From: Klebsiella huaxiensis
GTDB taxonomy: Bacteria > Pseudomonadota > Gammaproteobacteria > Enterobacterales > Enterobacteriaceae
Direction of reading: 5' to 3'
Length of the DNA: 64,000 nt
Assembly: GCF_003261575.2 (NCBI RefSeq)
Contig: NZ_CP036175.1
Coordinates: 2,976,001-3,040,000 of the forward strand
Below, in pieces: positions 51,369 to 59,221 of this stretch. The notes under the pieces were generated by a model. That model had not been told where the DNA came from, did no database searches, and saw nothing but the letters and a program-made list of their open reading frames with translations. Each line of letters begins with the position of its first letter. The first letter of the stretch is position 1. The position numbers were made by a program, and so were the translations under genes.

Positions 51369-51773
51369 CTATTTTTGCTTCGAATCATGCTCAAGGATCC
51401 ATTCGGCGCTGTCGTTCCAGACGTCCATCATGGTTATTTTCCCGCCCTTTACCTCATAACGGTCAAGGTAGCGATTACCTTCAAACTCGCGGCCGTCCGG
51501 CCAGCAGCCATAGAGCGTGCCGGTGCAATAAATCACCGTATGATCGTCGCCTTTAGCCATCCATTCGAAGTCGCCGGGCTGCTTTTTGACCCAGCGATAA
51601 CGGGCGGCATTAAACGCCGTCACCTCGTGGACGCGGGCCATACGCCGCTTACCGGTAAACGTTATCTGGACGTTTTCCGCCATCAGCGCGGCGGCACGAT
51701 CGGGGTCCGGCGCCATTGAGGCCTCAAGGAACGCTTTTACAATCGCGACGGCCTGTTCATGTATGGTTGTCAT
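51369..51773 (-). CDS. SnoaL/NTF2-like protein of the amidohydrolase cluster
   Basis: A 134-residue cytosolic protein with the SnoaL-like fold: N-terminal TIHEQAVAIVKAFLEASMAP, central ENVQITFTGKRRMARVHEV and the C-terminal NRYLDRYEVKGGKITMMDVW. The ATG at 51773 has GAGGAG upstream; a frame five codons longer ignores it. Members of this fold include isomerases, cyclases and limonene-epoxide-type hydrolases. In this cluster it probably acts on an intermediate of the unknown substrate. Confidence 0.8.
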   Translation of the reverse strand: MTTIHEQAVAIVKAFLEASMAPDPDRAAALMAENVQITFTGKRRMARVHEVTAFNAARYRWVKKQPGDFEWMAKGDDHTVIYCTGTLYGCWPDGREFEGNRYLDRYEVKGGKITMMDVWNDSAEWILEHDSKQK

Positions 51774-51842
51774 CGTACTTCTCCTCAATTAAGTGCACTG
51801 CTTCGGTTCAATAAGTCTGTTTACGGTGCAGGCCCTGCTTCG

Positions 51843-52742
51843 TTATGACGCCTGGGTGAGATAGTGCTCGGCTATTTCCCCCGGCGTGGTGAGCCAGACG
51901 TCATCGCACTGCGCAACCAGACGCGCCAGGGTCTGCTTAAGGTGATACAAACGGAATGGTTGGCCGACGATATAAGGATGCAGCGCAATACCCATCACCT
52001 GCGGCTGCTGGCAACTACGCTGGTGGAGTTCGCTGAACTGATCTTCAATCATCCGGCAGAATGTCTCGATAGAGACACCATTGGGAATAATGGTTGGGAT
52101 ATCGTTGATTTCTTGCGGATAAGGTACCGAGAGCAACGTACCGCTGGCAGTTTGCATCGGTGTTGGCAGGTCATCATGCGCCCAGTTCAGGTTATAGCGA
52201 AATCCCTGCCGATGCAGGAAATCAGGGGTGTGCGGGCTTTCAGAAATCCAGGGAGAGAGCCAACCGGCGACCGGTTTTCCCTGGAATTTACTTAGCCGCT
52301 GCTGACAGTAGCCAATCAGGCGCTCTTCATCCGCCGGGGCAAGGTCGCCCTGGCGCTGGGAGTTGGTGTGACCATGGGCAATCAGCTCGCTATCAGATAG
52401 CGACAGCCAGCGCTCCAGCAGGTCCGGACAGTAATCGAGGATTGCCGTATTGCTGATAACCGCAGGCGGGATCGCCAATTCATCAAACAGGTCCGCCAGG
52501 TGCCAGGCACCGACCCGGTTGCCATAATCCCGCCAGCTGTAGTTAAGAACATCGAGCTGGTTTGCCGCCTGAGAGAGCTTTGCCCCCTCCTGGCAGCCGA
52601 ACGCAAAGTGCTCAAGGTTGATGGCCACATACAGCGCCAGCCGCTTGCCTTCTGGCCAGGTCATCGCGGGTGTATTGGCGGCAGAACGCCAGGGGAAACG
52701 CTGATGATAGTCAAGTTCCCAGATGATATCGGGTGTTGGCAT
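51843..52742 (-). CDS. NodB-type polysaccharide deacetylase/PuuE-allantoinase-like hydrolase
   Basis: A 299-residue cytosolic protein of the carbohydrate esterase 4-like family in the form that includes PuuE allantoinase and cyclic imidases. Motifs are YVAINLEHFAFG, the metal-binding His pair in IAHGHTNSQ and GWLSPWISESPHTPDFL. There is no signal peptide, which favours a ring-opening amidase over cell-wall deacetylation. It is the first gene of the minus-strand catabolic run, 69 bp ahead of the SnoaL-like gene; a second ATTGCTAGCAAT lies upstream. Confidence 0.83.
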   Translation of the reverse strand: MPTPDIIWELDYHQRFPWRSAANTPAMTWPEGKRLALYVAINLEHFAFGCQEGAKLSQAANQLDVLNYSWRDYGNRVGAWHLADLFDELAIPPAVISNTAILDYCPDLLERWLSLSDSELIAHGHTNSQRQGDLAPADEERLIGYCQQRLSKFQGKPVAGWLSPWISESPHTPDFLHRQGFRYNLNWAHDDLPTPMQTASGTLLSVPYPQEINDIPTIIPNGVSIETFCRMIEDQFSELHQRSCQQPQVMGIALHPYIVGQPFRLYHLKQTLARLVAQCDDVWLTTPGEIAEHYLTQAS

Positions 52743-53049
52743 GGTAACGCCTCTTGTTCAGGGGGGGGACCTGTCAGCAGCAACATCCATACCAAGATAG
52801 CATCATTGCTAGCAATAAATATCAGCGCAAGATGAATTTATATCCATATGGCGAGAGGTGTTATTTTGACTGTTCCTTGTTATTCTGCAAAATGTTGCTT
52901 AGGTGATTATCATTCAGAATATTGATTATTCAGGGAATGTCCTGGCAGCATGCTGTACTTGCCGACTCGATATCCAGACCAACAAAGCGAAGTCCGGCGA
53001 GCTTATTCACATCTGCCATGCAGGTGTTTTTGCCACAGGGAGAATAACC
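52743..53049. promoter_or_regulatory. Divergent control region, deacetylase and FAD oxidase
   Basis: This 307-bp gap holds the promoters of the minus-strand cluster and the plus-strand oxidase. The perfect palindrome ATTGCTAGCAAT at 52805-52816 is the second copy of the cluster's repeated motif, 63 bp from the deacetylase start. A frame continues upstream of the oxidase start through 52903 but shows no protein-like features. Confidence 0.6.
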
Positions 53050-54372
53050 GTGAAATTTGCATCAATCCCTTTCAATCAAAATCAGGTGGGATGGCCGCTT
53101 AATGAGATTGACCGCCAAATACGACCGCAGCTGAGCGGAGACATCAATGCTGATTGGGTCGTCATTGGCTCTGGCTATGCTGGCGTGAGTTTTGCCCGCA
53201 GGTTAGCCAGTCTCAACCCACAGCTGAAAATTGTGCTTATCGACGCCGAATCTGCGGCGACCAGCTCCTCCGCCCGAAATTCAGGGTTTGTTATTGGCCT
53301 GCCGCATAATATCGGTAGCTCTACCGCCGAGTTGAAAAAAGCGCAGGACTATCGTGCCCTGCTCCAGGAAGGGATCCGCCTGTTAGAAGAAACGGTGACC
53401 GCGCAGCAGATTGAGTGCGAGTGGGAAAACGTTGGCAAATATCACTGCCAGATTGACCCCTCCAGCGAAGCCATTATGCAGGAGTACGTTGATAATCTTC
53501 AGCTTATGCAGGAACCCTACAGCCTGTTGAATAGCGAAGAGCTGTATCAGAAGTTAGGGACCCGGATCTACAGTAAAGGCATCTATACCCCCAGCTGTAT
53601 TCTGGTTAACCCGGCAAAACTGATTGCGGGCCTCGCGCGCCATCTCCCGGAAAACGTCACGGTTTACCATCAGACGCCTGCGCTGGCTATTCACAACGAA
53701 AACGGCGGCATCAGGGTGACAACCCTACAGGGAACGATTCAGGCCAGGCAGATTATGCTGGCGACCAATGCGCTCTCCCGCGAGCTATCCCCGGTAATAA
53801 GCCGGCAGGCGTCAATGGCGACTTATGCCAGCATTACAGCCCCGCTCACGCCTGAGCAGCGCCAACGCCTGCCCGCAATGGAAAGCTGGGGGCTGACGCC
53901 GGTGAATGCCATCGCCGGGGCCACGCTGCGCTATACCCAGGATCACCGCTTTCTGATCCGCCAGCATGTCGATCCGGCGCTGCGGGGCGTCATCACTGCG
54001 GGACAAACCGCCAACGCCGCGCGCCAGCATCTGGCGCTGTTCCACAATGCCTACCCGGAACTGAGAGATGTGCCGCTGGACAGGACCTGGTCCGGGACTA
54101 TTAGCGTGACCCGCAACGGTGCGCCAGTCTGGGGGCGACTTGCGCCGCAGGTGTGGACCGCAGGAGGCTGCAACGGTGCTGGGGTGTCAAAACAAACCAT
54201 CGCTGGGACGCTGCTCGCCGACCTGGCACTGGGGCAGGATAACCCGCTGATCGCGGCCATGCAGTCGCTGGGGCAGGCAAACTTTATGCCACCCTCCCCG
54301 TTCCTGGATATCGGCGTGGCGGGTGCATTGTGGAAGGAGCGCTATATGGGGCGTAAAGAAACAGCGATGTAG
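53050..54372 (+). CDS. FAD-dependent amine/amino-acid oxidase (DAO family, PuuB-like)
   Basis: A flavoprotein of about 440 residues. The dinucleotide-binding motif is ADWVVIGSGYAGVSFARRL and is followed by the Glu/Asp of VLIDAE; the C-terminal FAD part is seen in VWTAGGCNGAGVSKQTIAG. Length and layout match the gamma-glutamylputrescine-oxidase branch of the DAO family. I chose the GTG at 53050 (GGGAGAATAACC upstream). It is divergent from the amidohydrolase/ABC cluster and shares its palindrome, so it probably belongs to the same pathway, oxidising an amine to an aldehyde or imine. Confidence 0.85.
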   Translation: MKFASIPFNQNQVGWPLNEIDRQIRPQLSGDINADWVVIGSGYAGVSFARRLASLNPQLKIVLIDAESAATSSSARNSGFVIGLPHNIGSSTAELKKAQDYRALLQEGIRLLEETVTAQQIECEWENVGKYHCQIDPSSEAIMQEYVDNLQLMQEPYSLLNSEELYQKLGTRIYSKGIYTPSCILVNPAKLIAGLARHLPENVTVYHQTPALAIHNENGGIRVTTLQGTIQARQIMLATNALSRELSPVISRQASMATYASITAPLTPEQRQRLPAMESWGLTPVNAIAGATLRYTQDHRFLIRQHVDPALRGVITAGQTANAARQHLALFHNAYPELRDVPLDRTWSGTISVTRNGAPVWGRLAPQVWTAGGCNGAGVSKQTIAGTLLADLALGQDNPLIAAMQSLGQANFMPPSPFLDIGVAGALWKERYMGRKETAM

Positions 54373-54391
54373 TCGCCACTGGCGGGAGTTA

Positions 54392-54424
54392 AACAGGTTT
54401 CAGTCGGTGGGATTGAAACCTGTT
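54392..54424. terminator. Hairpin between FAD oxidase and methionine aminopeptidase genes
   Basis: AACAGGTTTCA and TGAAACCTGTT form a perfect 11-bp stem around an 11-base loop between two converging genes. It lacks a strong T-run, but its position suits a bidirectional transcript end. Confidence 0.6.
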
Positions 54425-54431
54425 GTCTGGC

Positions 54432-55211
54432 TTAGTCCGGGATCGCTTCGCCTTTACGCAGCGTCAATACTTCAAACCCCTGAGCGGTGACGGCAATGGT
54501 GTGTTCCCACTGTGCCGAAAGTTTTTTATCGCGGGTGACCACCGTCCAGCCGTCTTTTTTGTTTTTTATCCGGCTATCGCCCTGATTCACCATCGGTTCA
54601 ATGGTAAACACCATCCCCTCTTCGAGCACCGCACCGGTGCCGGGTTTGCCGTAGTGCAGCACCTGAGGATCTTCGTGCATTTCGATACCGACGCCGTGGC
54701 CGCAGTACTCTCTGACCACACTGTAGCCATTACTTTCAACATAGGACTGGATAGCATGGCCGATGTCGCCTAACGTCGCGCCCGGTTTAACGACCTTGAT
54801 CCCCTTCCACATCGCTTCATAGGTTTTCTTCACCAGCCGACGAGCCAGTGGCGAAACATCACCAATCAGGTACATCTTGCTGGAGTCGGCAATCAGCCCG
54901 CCTTTTTCCAGCGTGATGTCAACGTTAACAATCATTCCGGATTTTAGATGTTCCGTTTCCTTCGGCATGCCGTGGCAAACCACGTCGTTGATCGACGTAT
55001 TTAGCACGTAGGGGAAATCATACTGGCCTTTGCTGGCCGGGCGCGAATGCAGATCGTTGACGATAAAATCCTCAACCCGGTTATTGATAGCCATGGTGGT
55101 GACGCCGGGTTCAATAAAGCCGTCCAGCATGTCGAAAACCGAGGCCAGCAGTTCGCCAGCATGGCGCTGTCTGGCAAGTTCGTCTGCCGTTTTAATGGGA
55201 ATTGATAGCAT
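54432..55211 (-). CDS. Type I methionine aminopeptidase, accessory copy
   Basis: A 259-residue metalloprotease with all type I motifs: VVCHGMPKE (His), NVDITLEKGGLIADSSKMY (two Asp ligands), GHGVGIEMHEDPQV (His), FTIEPMVNQG (Glu) and WEHTIAVT (Glu). It should remove initiator methionine. The housekeeping map gene lies by rpsB elsewhere in enterobacteria, so this is probably a second copy. It overlaps a ParD-like gene by 20 bp. That pairing is unusual for a housekeeping enzyme and suggests control by, or of, the small partner. Confidence 0.88.
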   Translation of the reverse strand: MLSIPIKTADELARQRHAGELLASVFDMLDGFIEPGVTTMAINNRVEDFIVNDLHSRPASKGQYDFPYVLNTSINDVVCHGMPKETEHLKSGMIVNVDITLEKGGLIADSSKMYLIGDVSPLARRLVKKTYEAMWKGIKVVKPGATLGDIGHAIQSYVESNGYSVVREYCGHGVGIEMHEDPQVLHYGKPGTGAVLEEGMVFTIEPMVNQGDSRIKNKKDGWTVVTRDKKLSAQWEHTIAVTAQGFEVLTLRKGEAIPD

Positions 55212-55410
55212 TGATTACCTCCAGTAAACGGTCAGAACCCGACTTCAGCATCATCAGTTTAATTTGCTGATGGTTAAGCTCAGGATAGAGCTCGCTCATC
55301 ATCCCAAGGCGGATCCAATACTCCGCCTGCGCGTTGACCGAACGCGACATCGCCTTGCTGGCGTCACGGATGTCGTCGTGCAGCAGGTCCGAAATTTTTA
55401 CAATTCCCAT
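55192..55410 (-). CDS. ParD-like protein upstream of the accessory methionine aminopeptidase
   Basis: A 72-residue protein of the ParD_like (DUF3423) group: an N-terminal strand (GIVKISDLLHDDIRDASKAM) like the ribbon-helix-helix of ParD antitoxins, then RSVNAQAEYWIRLGMMSELYP and a helical tail. ParD-type proteins repress their own operon and neutralise a toxin. Here no ParE follows; the next gene, overlapping by 20 bp, is a methionine aminopeptidase. Whether the two form a regulated pair is open. Confidence 0.8.
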   Translation of the reverse strand: MGIVKISDLLHDDIRDASKAMSRSVNAQAEYWIRLGMMSELYPELNHQQIKLMMLKSGSDRLLEVINAINSH

Positions 55411-55476
55411 TTATACGTACCATAACGATTTATATATGTTTCGTATATTACGTCACCGCGGTGAAGAGGACAACAG

Positions 55477-55626
55477 GTGCTGGCGGCTTATGTCGGGATC
55501 ACCGAGCAGAACCTGTCGCTGCTCAAATTGGGAAAGGTGAAAGGTATTCGTTTTGATACGCTGGCAAAAATTTGCCAGGCGCTGGAGTGTCAGCCAGGCG
55601 ATATTCTCGCCTGGGAGGCGGATTAG
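55477..55626 (+). pseudogene. Truncated Cro/CI-type HTH regulator
   Basis: The frame from the GTG at 55477 encodes about 49 residues: VLAAYVGITEQNLSLLKLGK, VKGIRFDTLAKICQALECQP and GDILAWEAD. This is the C-terminal three quarters of a small xenocin-like HTH (HTH_26) protein. Intact relatives have about 20 more residues at the N-terminus; here a TGA at 55462-55464 and unrelated sequence replace them. It may still be translated from the GTG (AGAGGA upstream), but the first helix is missing. It ends overlapping the GntR gene on the other strand by four bases. Confidence 0.55.
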
Positions 55627-56378
55627 CGCCCTTTATCAATCGTACAGTTCCACTGTTGGCTCACGCTGCTCTGGCTGGTGGCGATCTGTAGCGACAGGCT
55701 GGCATCAAGGGTATGCGTGACGCTGTATTCAAGCACCACGTCATCCAGATCGCGGGCGACGCGCTCAATGCGAAACAGCGGGCGGCCTGGCTCAATATTT
55801 AACAATCCTGCCGTGCGGGTATCGCAGCAAACCGGCGTATAGCACTCCGAGGCGTTGGCTGGCGAGTAACCGAAGGTTTCCCGTAGTTGCTTATATAGCG
55901 ACCGACTGCCGTCGACGTGGCTAAGATCGTTATAAATTCGCCCATTTAGCCAGGTCAGAACGTGGCCGACCGGTTTTTCCCCCTGCACCAACATCCGCTC
56001 CAGGCGCATCAGCTGGCTGCCTAAATCCAGCCCCATCTGCTCCGCCACCTGGCGATCGGCCATCGTCGAAATTAGCGACAGTACTTCCACCTCAACCGTG
56101 CCGGGCCCATCAAAGGTGGTCAGTACGTCCGGGAGGTCGGTGTAGTATTTCTGCAGCGCATCGCGGTTGATAAAGGTCCCTTTACCCTGCTCCCGATACA
56201 CCATGCCAATGCTGGCCAGCGAATCTATCGCCTGTTTAATGGTGCCGCGCGCGACCTTGAACTCCCCGGCGAGCAACAGCTCACCCGGGAGTTTATCGTC
56301 ATAGGTAAAAGAGAGGATCCGCTGCAGGATAACGTCTTTTATCCTTAAATAGAGAGGGAGTCCATCCGACTCAAACAT
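55623..56378 (-). CDS. GntR/UTRA-family regulator of the ascorbate-type PTS operon
   Basis: A 251-residue HutC-type regulator: winged HTH (about 1-72: LPLYLRIKDVILQRILSF, AGEFKVARGTIKQAIDSLAS, YREQGKGTFI) and a UTRA ligand-binding domain (about 90-235). UTRA regulators of PTS operons usually sense the phosphosugar. It is the last gene of a seven-gene minus-strand operon (13-bp gap after the SIS gene). An inverted repeat at 60990-61007 ahead of the first gene is its likely operator. Confidence 0.88.
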   Translation of the reverse strand: MFESDGLPLYLRIKDVILQRILSFTYDDKLPGELLLAGEFKVARGTIKQAIDSLASIGMVYREQGKGTFINRDALQKYYTDLPDVLTTFDGPGTVEVEVLSLISTMADRQVAEQMGLDLGSQLMRLERMLVQGEKPVGHVLTWLNGRIYNDLSHVDGSRSLYKQLRETFGYSPANASECYTPVCCDTRTAGLLNIEPGRPLFRIERVARDLDDVVLEYSVTHTLDASLSLQIATSQSSVSQQWNCTIDKGR

Positions 56379-56391
56379 ACTTGTGCTCCAC

Positions 56392-57132
56392 TCAGAGGTA
56401 GTGTATCTGGCTCCTGTATGTGCTCAGTATATCCTGATTTATCGCCTGATTACCGTCTATGTTTGCGCTGGCGAGAATGGGCGGCGTGCACTCATTTTCC
56501 AGCATGATTTCGCAAATGCGCAGAACCAGACTGTTGGCAATCGTCGCGCCCATAATGGTGGAGAGCGGCGCGGCTTTTTGCGCCAGGCCCGGAAGGCTAA
56601 CGGACGCATCGCCGTACTCGCAGTGGTTATCGATGGTGATGTCGGCAATATCGACCAGCAGCTTGCCGCTGGAGTGGCGCGACGTCACCCGTGCCGCCGT
56701 TGCGAGGCTGGTAATAGCAATAACCTTTGCCCCACAGGCTTTCGCCGCCAGGGCGACATCAATTGTAATCGCGTTTCGCCCAGAGACTGAATGAATCAAC
56801 AGCGTATCACCCGCGCGCAGCGGTGACTGTTCAACCAGCACTCGCCCCAGATTTTCGACATTCTCCACCGCGCTGGTCAGCGTTAATGGCCTGACGTTAA
56901 GCATCAGAGCGGGAGTGAAAAGCGGATTGATAATGGCCAGACCGCCTGCCCGATAGCTCATCTCTTCCGCCAGAATTCCGGCGTGGCTGGCCCCGAAAAC
57001 AAAGATATTGCGCTGTGCCAGGATGCTCTGCGCCATCATTTCCGCCGCCTGCAGTAGCTCATCTGGGCGTTGTTCGAGAACAGCCAGCTTCTGGCGGATT
57101 TGGCTGTAATACTGCTTCAATGCATCGCTCAT
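56392..57132 (-). CDS. SIS-domain protein (UPF0309-type sugar isomerase fold)
   Basis: A 246-residue cytosolic protein with a single SIS domain: IFVFGASHAGILAEEMSYRA, LLIHSVSGRNAITIDVALAA and AKVIAITSL. It matches the UPF0309 group, whose members are predicted phosphosugar isomerases or binding proteins. It lies between the PTS EIIC gene (14-bp gap) and the GntR regulator. It could isomerise the product made by the lactonase or deaminate an aminosugar phosphate; neither is shown. Confidence 0.85.
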   Translation of the reverse strand: MSDALKQYYSQIRQKLAVLEQRPDELLQAAEMMAQSILAQRNIFVFGASHAGILAEEMSYRAGGLAIINPLFTPALMLNVRPLTLTSAVENVENLGRVLVEQSPLRAGDTLLIHSVSGRNAITIDVALAAKACGAKVIAITSLATAARVTSRHSSGKLLVDIADITIDNHCEYGDASVSLPGLAQKAAPLSTIMGATIANSLVLRICEIMLENECTPPILASANIDGNQAINQDILSTYRSQIHYL

Positions 57133-57146
57133 CTATTTTCTCCCCG

Positions 57147-58457
57147 TCAGAACGTCAGTATGCTGGTCAAAAGGTGAATAAGCGGTGCAAGAACAAACAT
57201 ATCGCTGTCGCCTGCCCATAATGCGGTATCAGGAATGGTGTTGTTGATAAAACCAGTCACGCAGAAATATTGCCCCCACGCGACGACCGTTGAAGTGATA
57301 AATCCCGCCAGCAACGCCCCTTTGTAGCCACCGGTAATATTGCCGAACACCCCTGCAGTACCGGCGTGAAAGAAAATCACGATCATGCTGGGAATAAAAA
57401 CATAGCCGGTATAGCGGCCAATCAGGGTGAGCCACAGCAGCGAGCCAATAAACGCGCCGACAAAGCCCAGCACCACCGCATTTGGCGCAAAGTTAAACAG
57501 AATTGGGCAGTCCAGCGCGGGTTTTGCACCGGGAACCAGCCGCGAACCAATGCCGTTAAACGCCGGTACCATTTCACCAATAAACATACGCACGCCAAGC
57601 AGCACCACGGCGATGCCGCCGGTAAACATCAGCGACTGTTTCAGGGCGTAGATGTAGAAGCTCAGATCGCCAGATTGGGCAAGAATTTCAGCGGCTTTTG
57701 GCGTGCCTTTTATTTGCAGAATAAAGGTGCCGATAAAAAACAGCAGCGACATTGTTAATGCGGTCACCACGTTGGAATCGCGCAGAAAACCGAGCTTTTT
57801 TGGGACTTTGATATCCTCAGAACTGATTTTATTACGCGCAAATAGCTGTCCAAACAGCGCCCCAAGCAGAGCCACCGAGGCCGAAGTATGCCCTAGCGCC
57901 ACGTTGTCGTTACCGGTAATTTTGCGTACCCAGGGCTGGACCAGCGCAGGTTGTAACGTCCAGTACAGGCCCATAATCACCGTCAGCATTAGTGTTAACT
58001 GCACTGCTGAAATACCGGGTTCGGTGTTCACCATTACCCCGGCAAAAATCATTGTGGTCCAGAACATCATGTGTCCGGTGAGATAGATATATTTAAAGCG
58101 CGTGAGCCGGGCCAGCAGCAGGTTGATGGCGAATCCCCCGGCGATGGCAATTGTCACGCTGCTGCCGTAGCGTTCGCTAAAGCGCGCCTGGCCGATAATA
58201 TTGGTCAGGTTCATCGAACTGAGACCGAAGACCTCGGTCCAGATAGGCTGAAAAATCAGTAACGCGGAAACAATAATCCCCGCTCCCGCACCGATAATCA
58301 GAAAGCCCAGAATGCCTTTCAGAGTACCGGAAACAATATCAGCGAGCGGTTTCTTTTGTAGCACCAGGCCCAGTAATACAATCAGGCCAATTAAAATCGA
58401 CGCCTCACCAAAAATATTGATCGTTATCCAGCGCAGAACGCCAAGGAATTCACTCAT
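57147..58457 (-). CDS. PTS EIIC, ascorbate (UlaA/SgaT) family
   Basis: A 436-residue permease with about eleven hydrophobic helices of the UlaA fold: LTGHMMFWTTMIFAGVM, RMFIGEMVPAFNGIGSRL, PGAKPALDCPILFNFAPNAV and FFHAGTAGVFGNITGGYKGA correspond to the UlaA signature segments. It transports and phosphorylates its sugar with the EIIB and EIIA encoded just upstream. The start overlaps the EIIB stop by four bases. UlaA relatives carry ascorbate, but the partner enzymes here are not ula genes. Confidence 0.92.
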   Translation of the reverse strand: MSEFLGVLRWITINIFGEASILIGLIVLLGLVLQKKPLADIVSGTLKGILGFLIIGAGAGIIVSALLIFQPIWTEVFGLSSMNLTNIIGQARFSERYGSSVTIAIAGGFAINLLLARLTRFKYIYLTGHMMFWTTMIFAGVMVNTEPGISAVQLTLMLTVIMGLYWTLQPALVQPWVRKITGNDNVALGHTSASVALLGALFGQLFARNKISSEDIKVPKKLGFLRDSNVVTALTMSLLFFIGTFILQIKGTPKAAEILAQSGDLSFYIYALKQSLMFTGGIAVVLLGVRMFIGEMVPAFNGIGSRLVPGAKPALDCPILFNFAPNAVVLGFVGAFIGSLLWLTLIGRYTGYVFIPSMIVIFFHAGTAGVFGNITGGYKGALLAGFITSTVVAWGQYFCVTGFINNTIPDTALWAGDSDMFVLAPLIHLLTSILTF

Positions 58458-58741
58458 GACGACGCTCCCGGTTGCAGAATATTGGCCTGCGTCAATGCCC
58501 GGATTATTTCAGCGTTGTCGATATAGTTGTTCACCACCACCACCGGGCAGGACAGATGTTTTAGATTGTCCACCAGCTCGGCGTTGGTGATCACCACATC
58601 GGCATTAGCCGATGCGGCTGAGGAAACATCCATATGTTCAACGGAGGCCTGAATACCGTGCTGTTTTAACACCGTTTCGACGTTCATTTTTAAAATCAGG
58701 CTCGAGCCCATACCTAAACCACAGACTGTCAGAATTTTCAT
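58454..58741 (-). CDS. PTS EIIB, ascorbate/galactitol family
   Basis: A 95-residue cytosolic phosphocarrier with the phosphocysteine P-loop VCGLGMGSSLILKMN (Cys7). It accepts phosphate from EIIA and hands it to the sugar in EIIC. It lies 45 bp after EIIA and overlaps EIIC by four bases. Confidence 0.93.
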   Translation of the reverse strand: MKILTVCGLGMGSSLILKMNVETVLKQHGIQASVEHMDVSSAASANADVVITNAELVDNLKHLSCPVVVVNNYIDNAEIIRALTQANILQPGASS

Positions 58742-58786
58742 CGCTATTCACTCCGTGTTAATTAAGCTACAAACGCTGCGAGCAGC

Positions 58787-59221
58787 CTACGACGCGCTGG
58801 CTAACAGCTGATAAAGTTGTTCAGGATCGTGAGAATGCATCAGGGTATGCAGGTTATGTTCATCGCTCAGCACGGTCACGATATGCTGGATAAGATGGAT
58901 ATGTGCATCGCTGCTGGTCGCTGAAAGCCCCAGCACCACCTGCACCGGGTCGTTTTCCGCATGGCCAAACGCCAGCGGCTCGCGCAGCCTGATTAGGCTG
59001 ATTTGCGCCTTAATTGCCCCCTGCTCGGGACGGGCATGCGGCAACGCCAGCCCCGGCGCAATGACAGAATAGGGGCCAAGCTCACGGTAGCTATCGACCA
59101 TGGCCTGAACGTATTGCGGGCTACAGGCTCCCGCGCGACAGAGCGCGTTCCCCGCTTCGCGGATCGCCTCCTCCGGGCTGCTGGCCGGGCAATCAACGTT
59201 TATCGACTGGCTTTCGATCAT
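58787..59221 (-). CDS. PTS EIIA, fructose/mannitol type (PTS_EIIA_2)
   Basis: A 144-residue phosphocarrier. The active His is His62 in SVIAPGLALPHARPEQGA, and LSATSSDAHIHLIQHIVTVL is the usual C-terminal segment. It overlaps the creatininase-family gene upstream by 29 bp, an unusually long overlap that ties translation of the PTS to that enzyme. Confidence 0.92.
   Translation of the reverse strand: MIESQSINVDCPASSPEEAIREAGNALCRAGACSPQYVQAMVDSYRELGPYSVIAPGLALPHARPEQGAIKAQISLIRLREPLAFGHAENDPVQVVLGLSATSSDAHIHLIQHIVTVLSDEHNLHTLMHSHDPEQLYQLLASAS

Noticed and set aside
57946..57959. Second Ter-like sequence, GCAGGTTGTAACGT
   Set aside because: It points the wrong way for a fork trap on this side of dif and lies in a conserved coding segment, so chance is more likely.
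57147..58457. Calling the ascorbate-type permease ulaA
   Set aside because: The fold is UlaA-like, but none of the ula catabolic genes accompany it and the partner enzymes differ.
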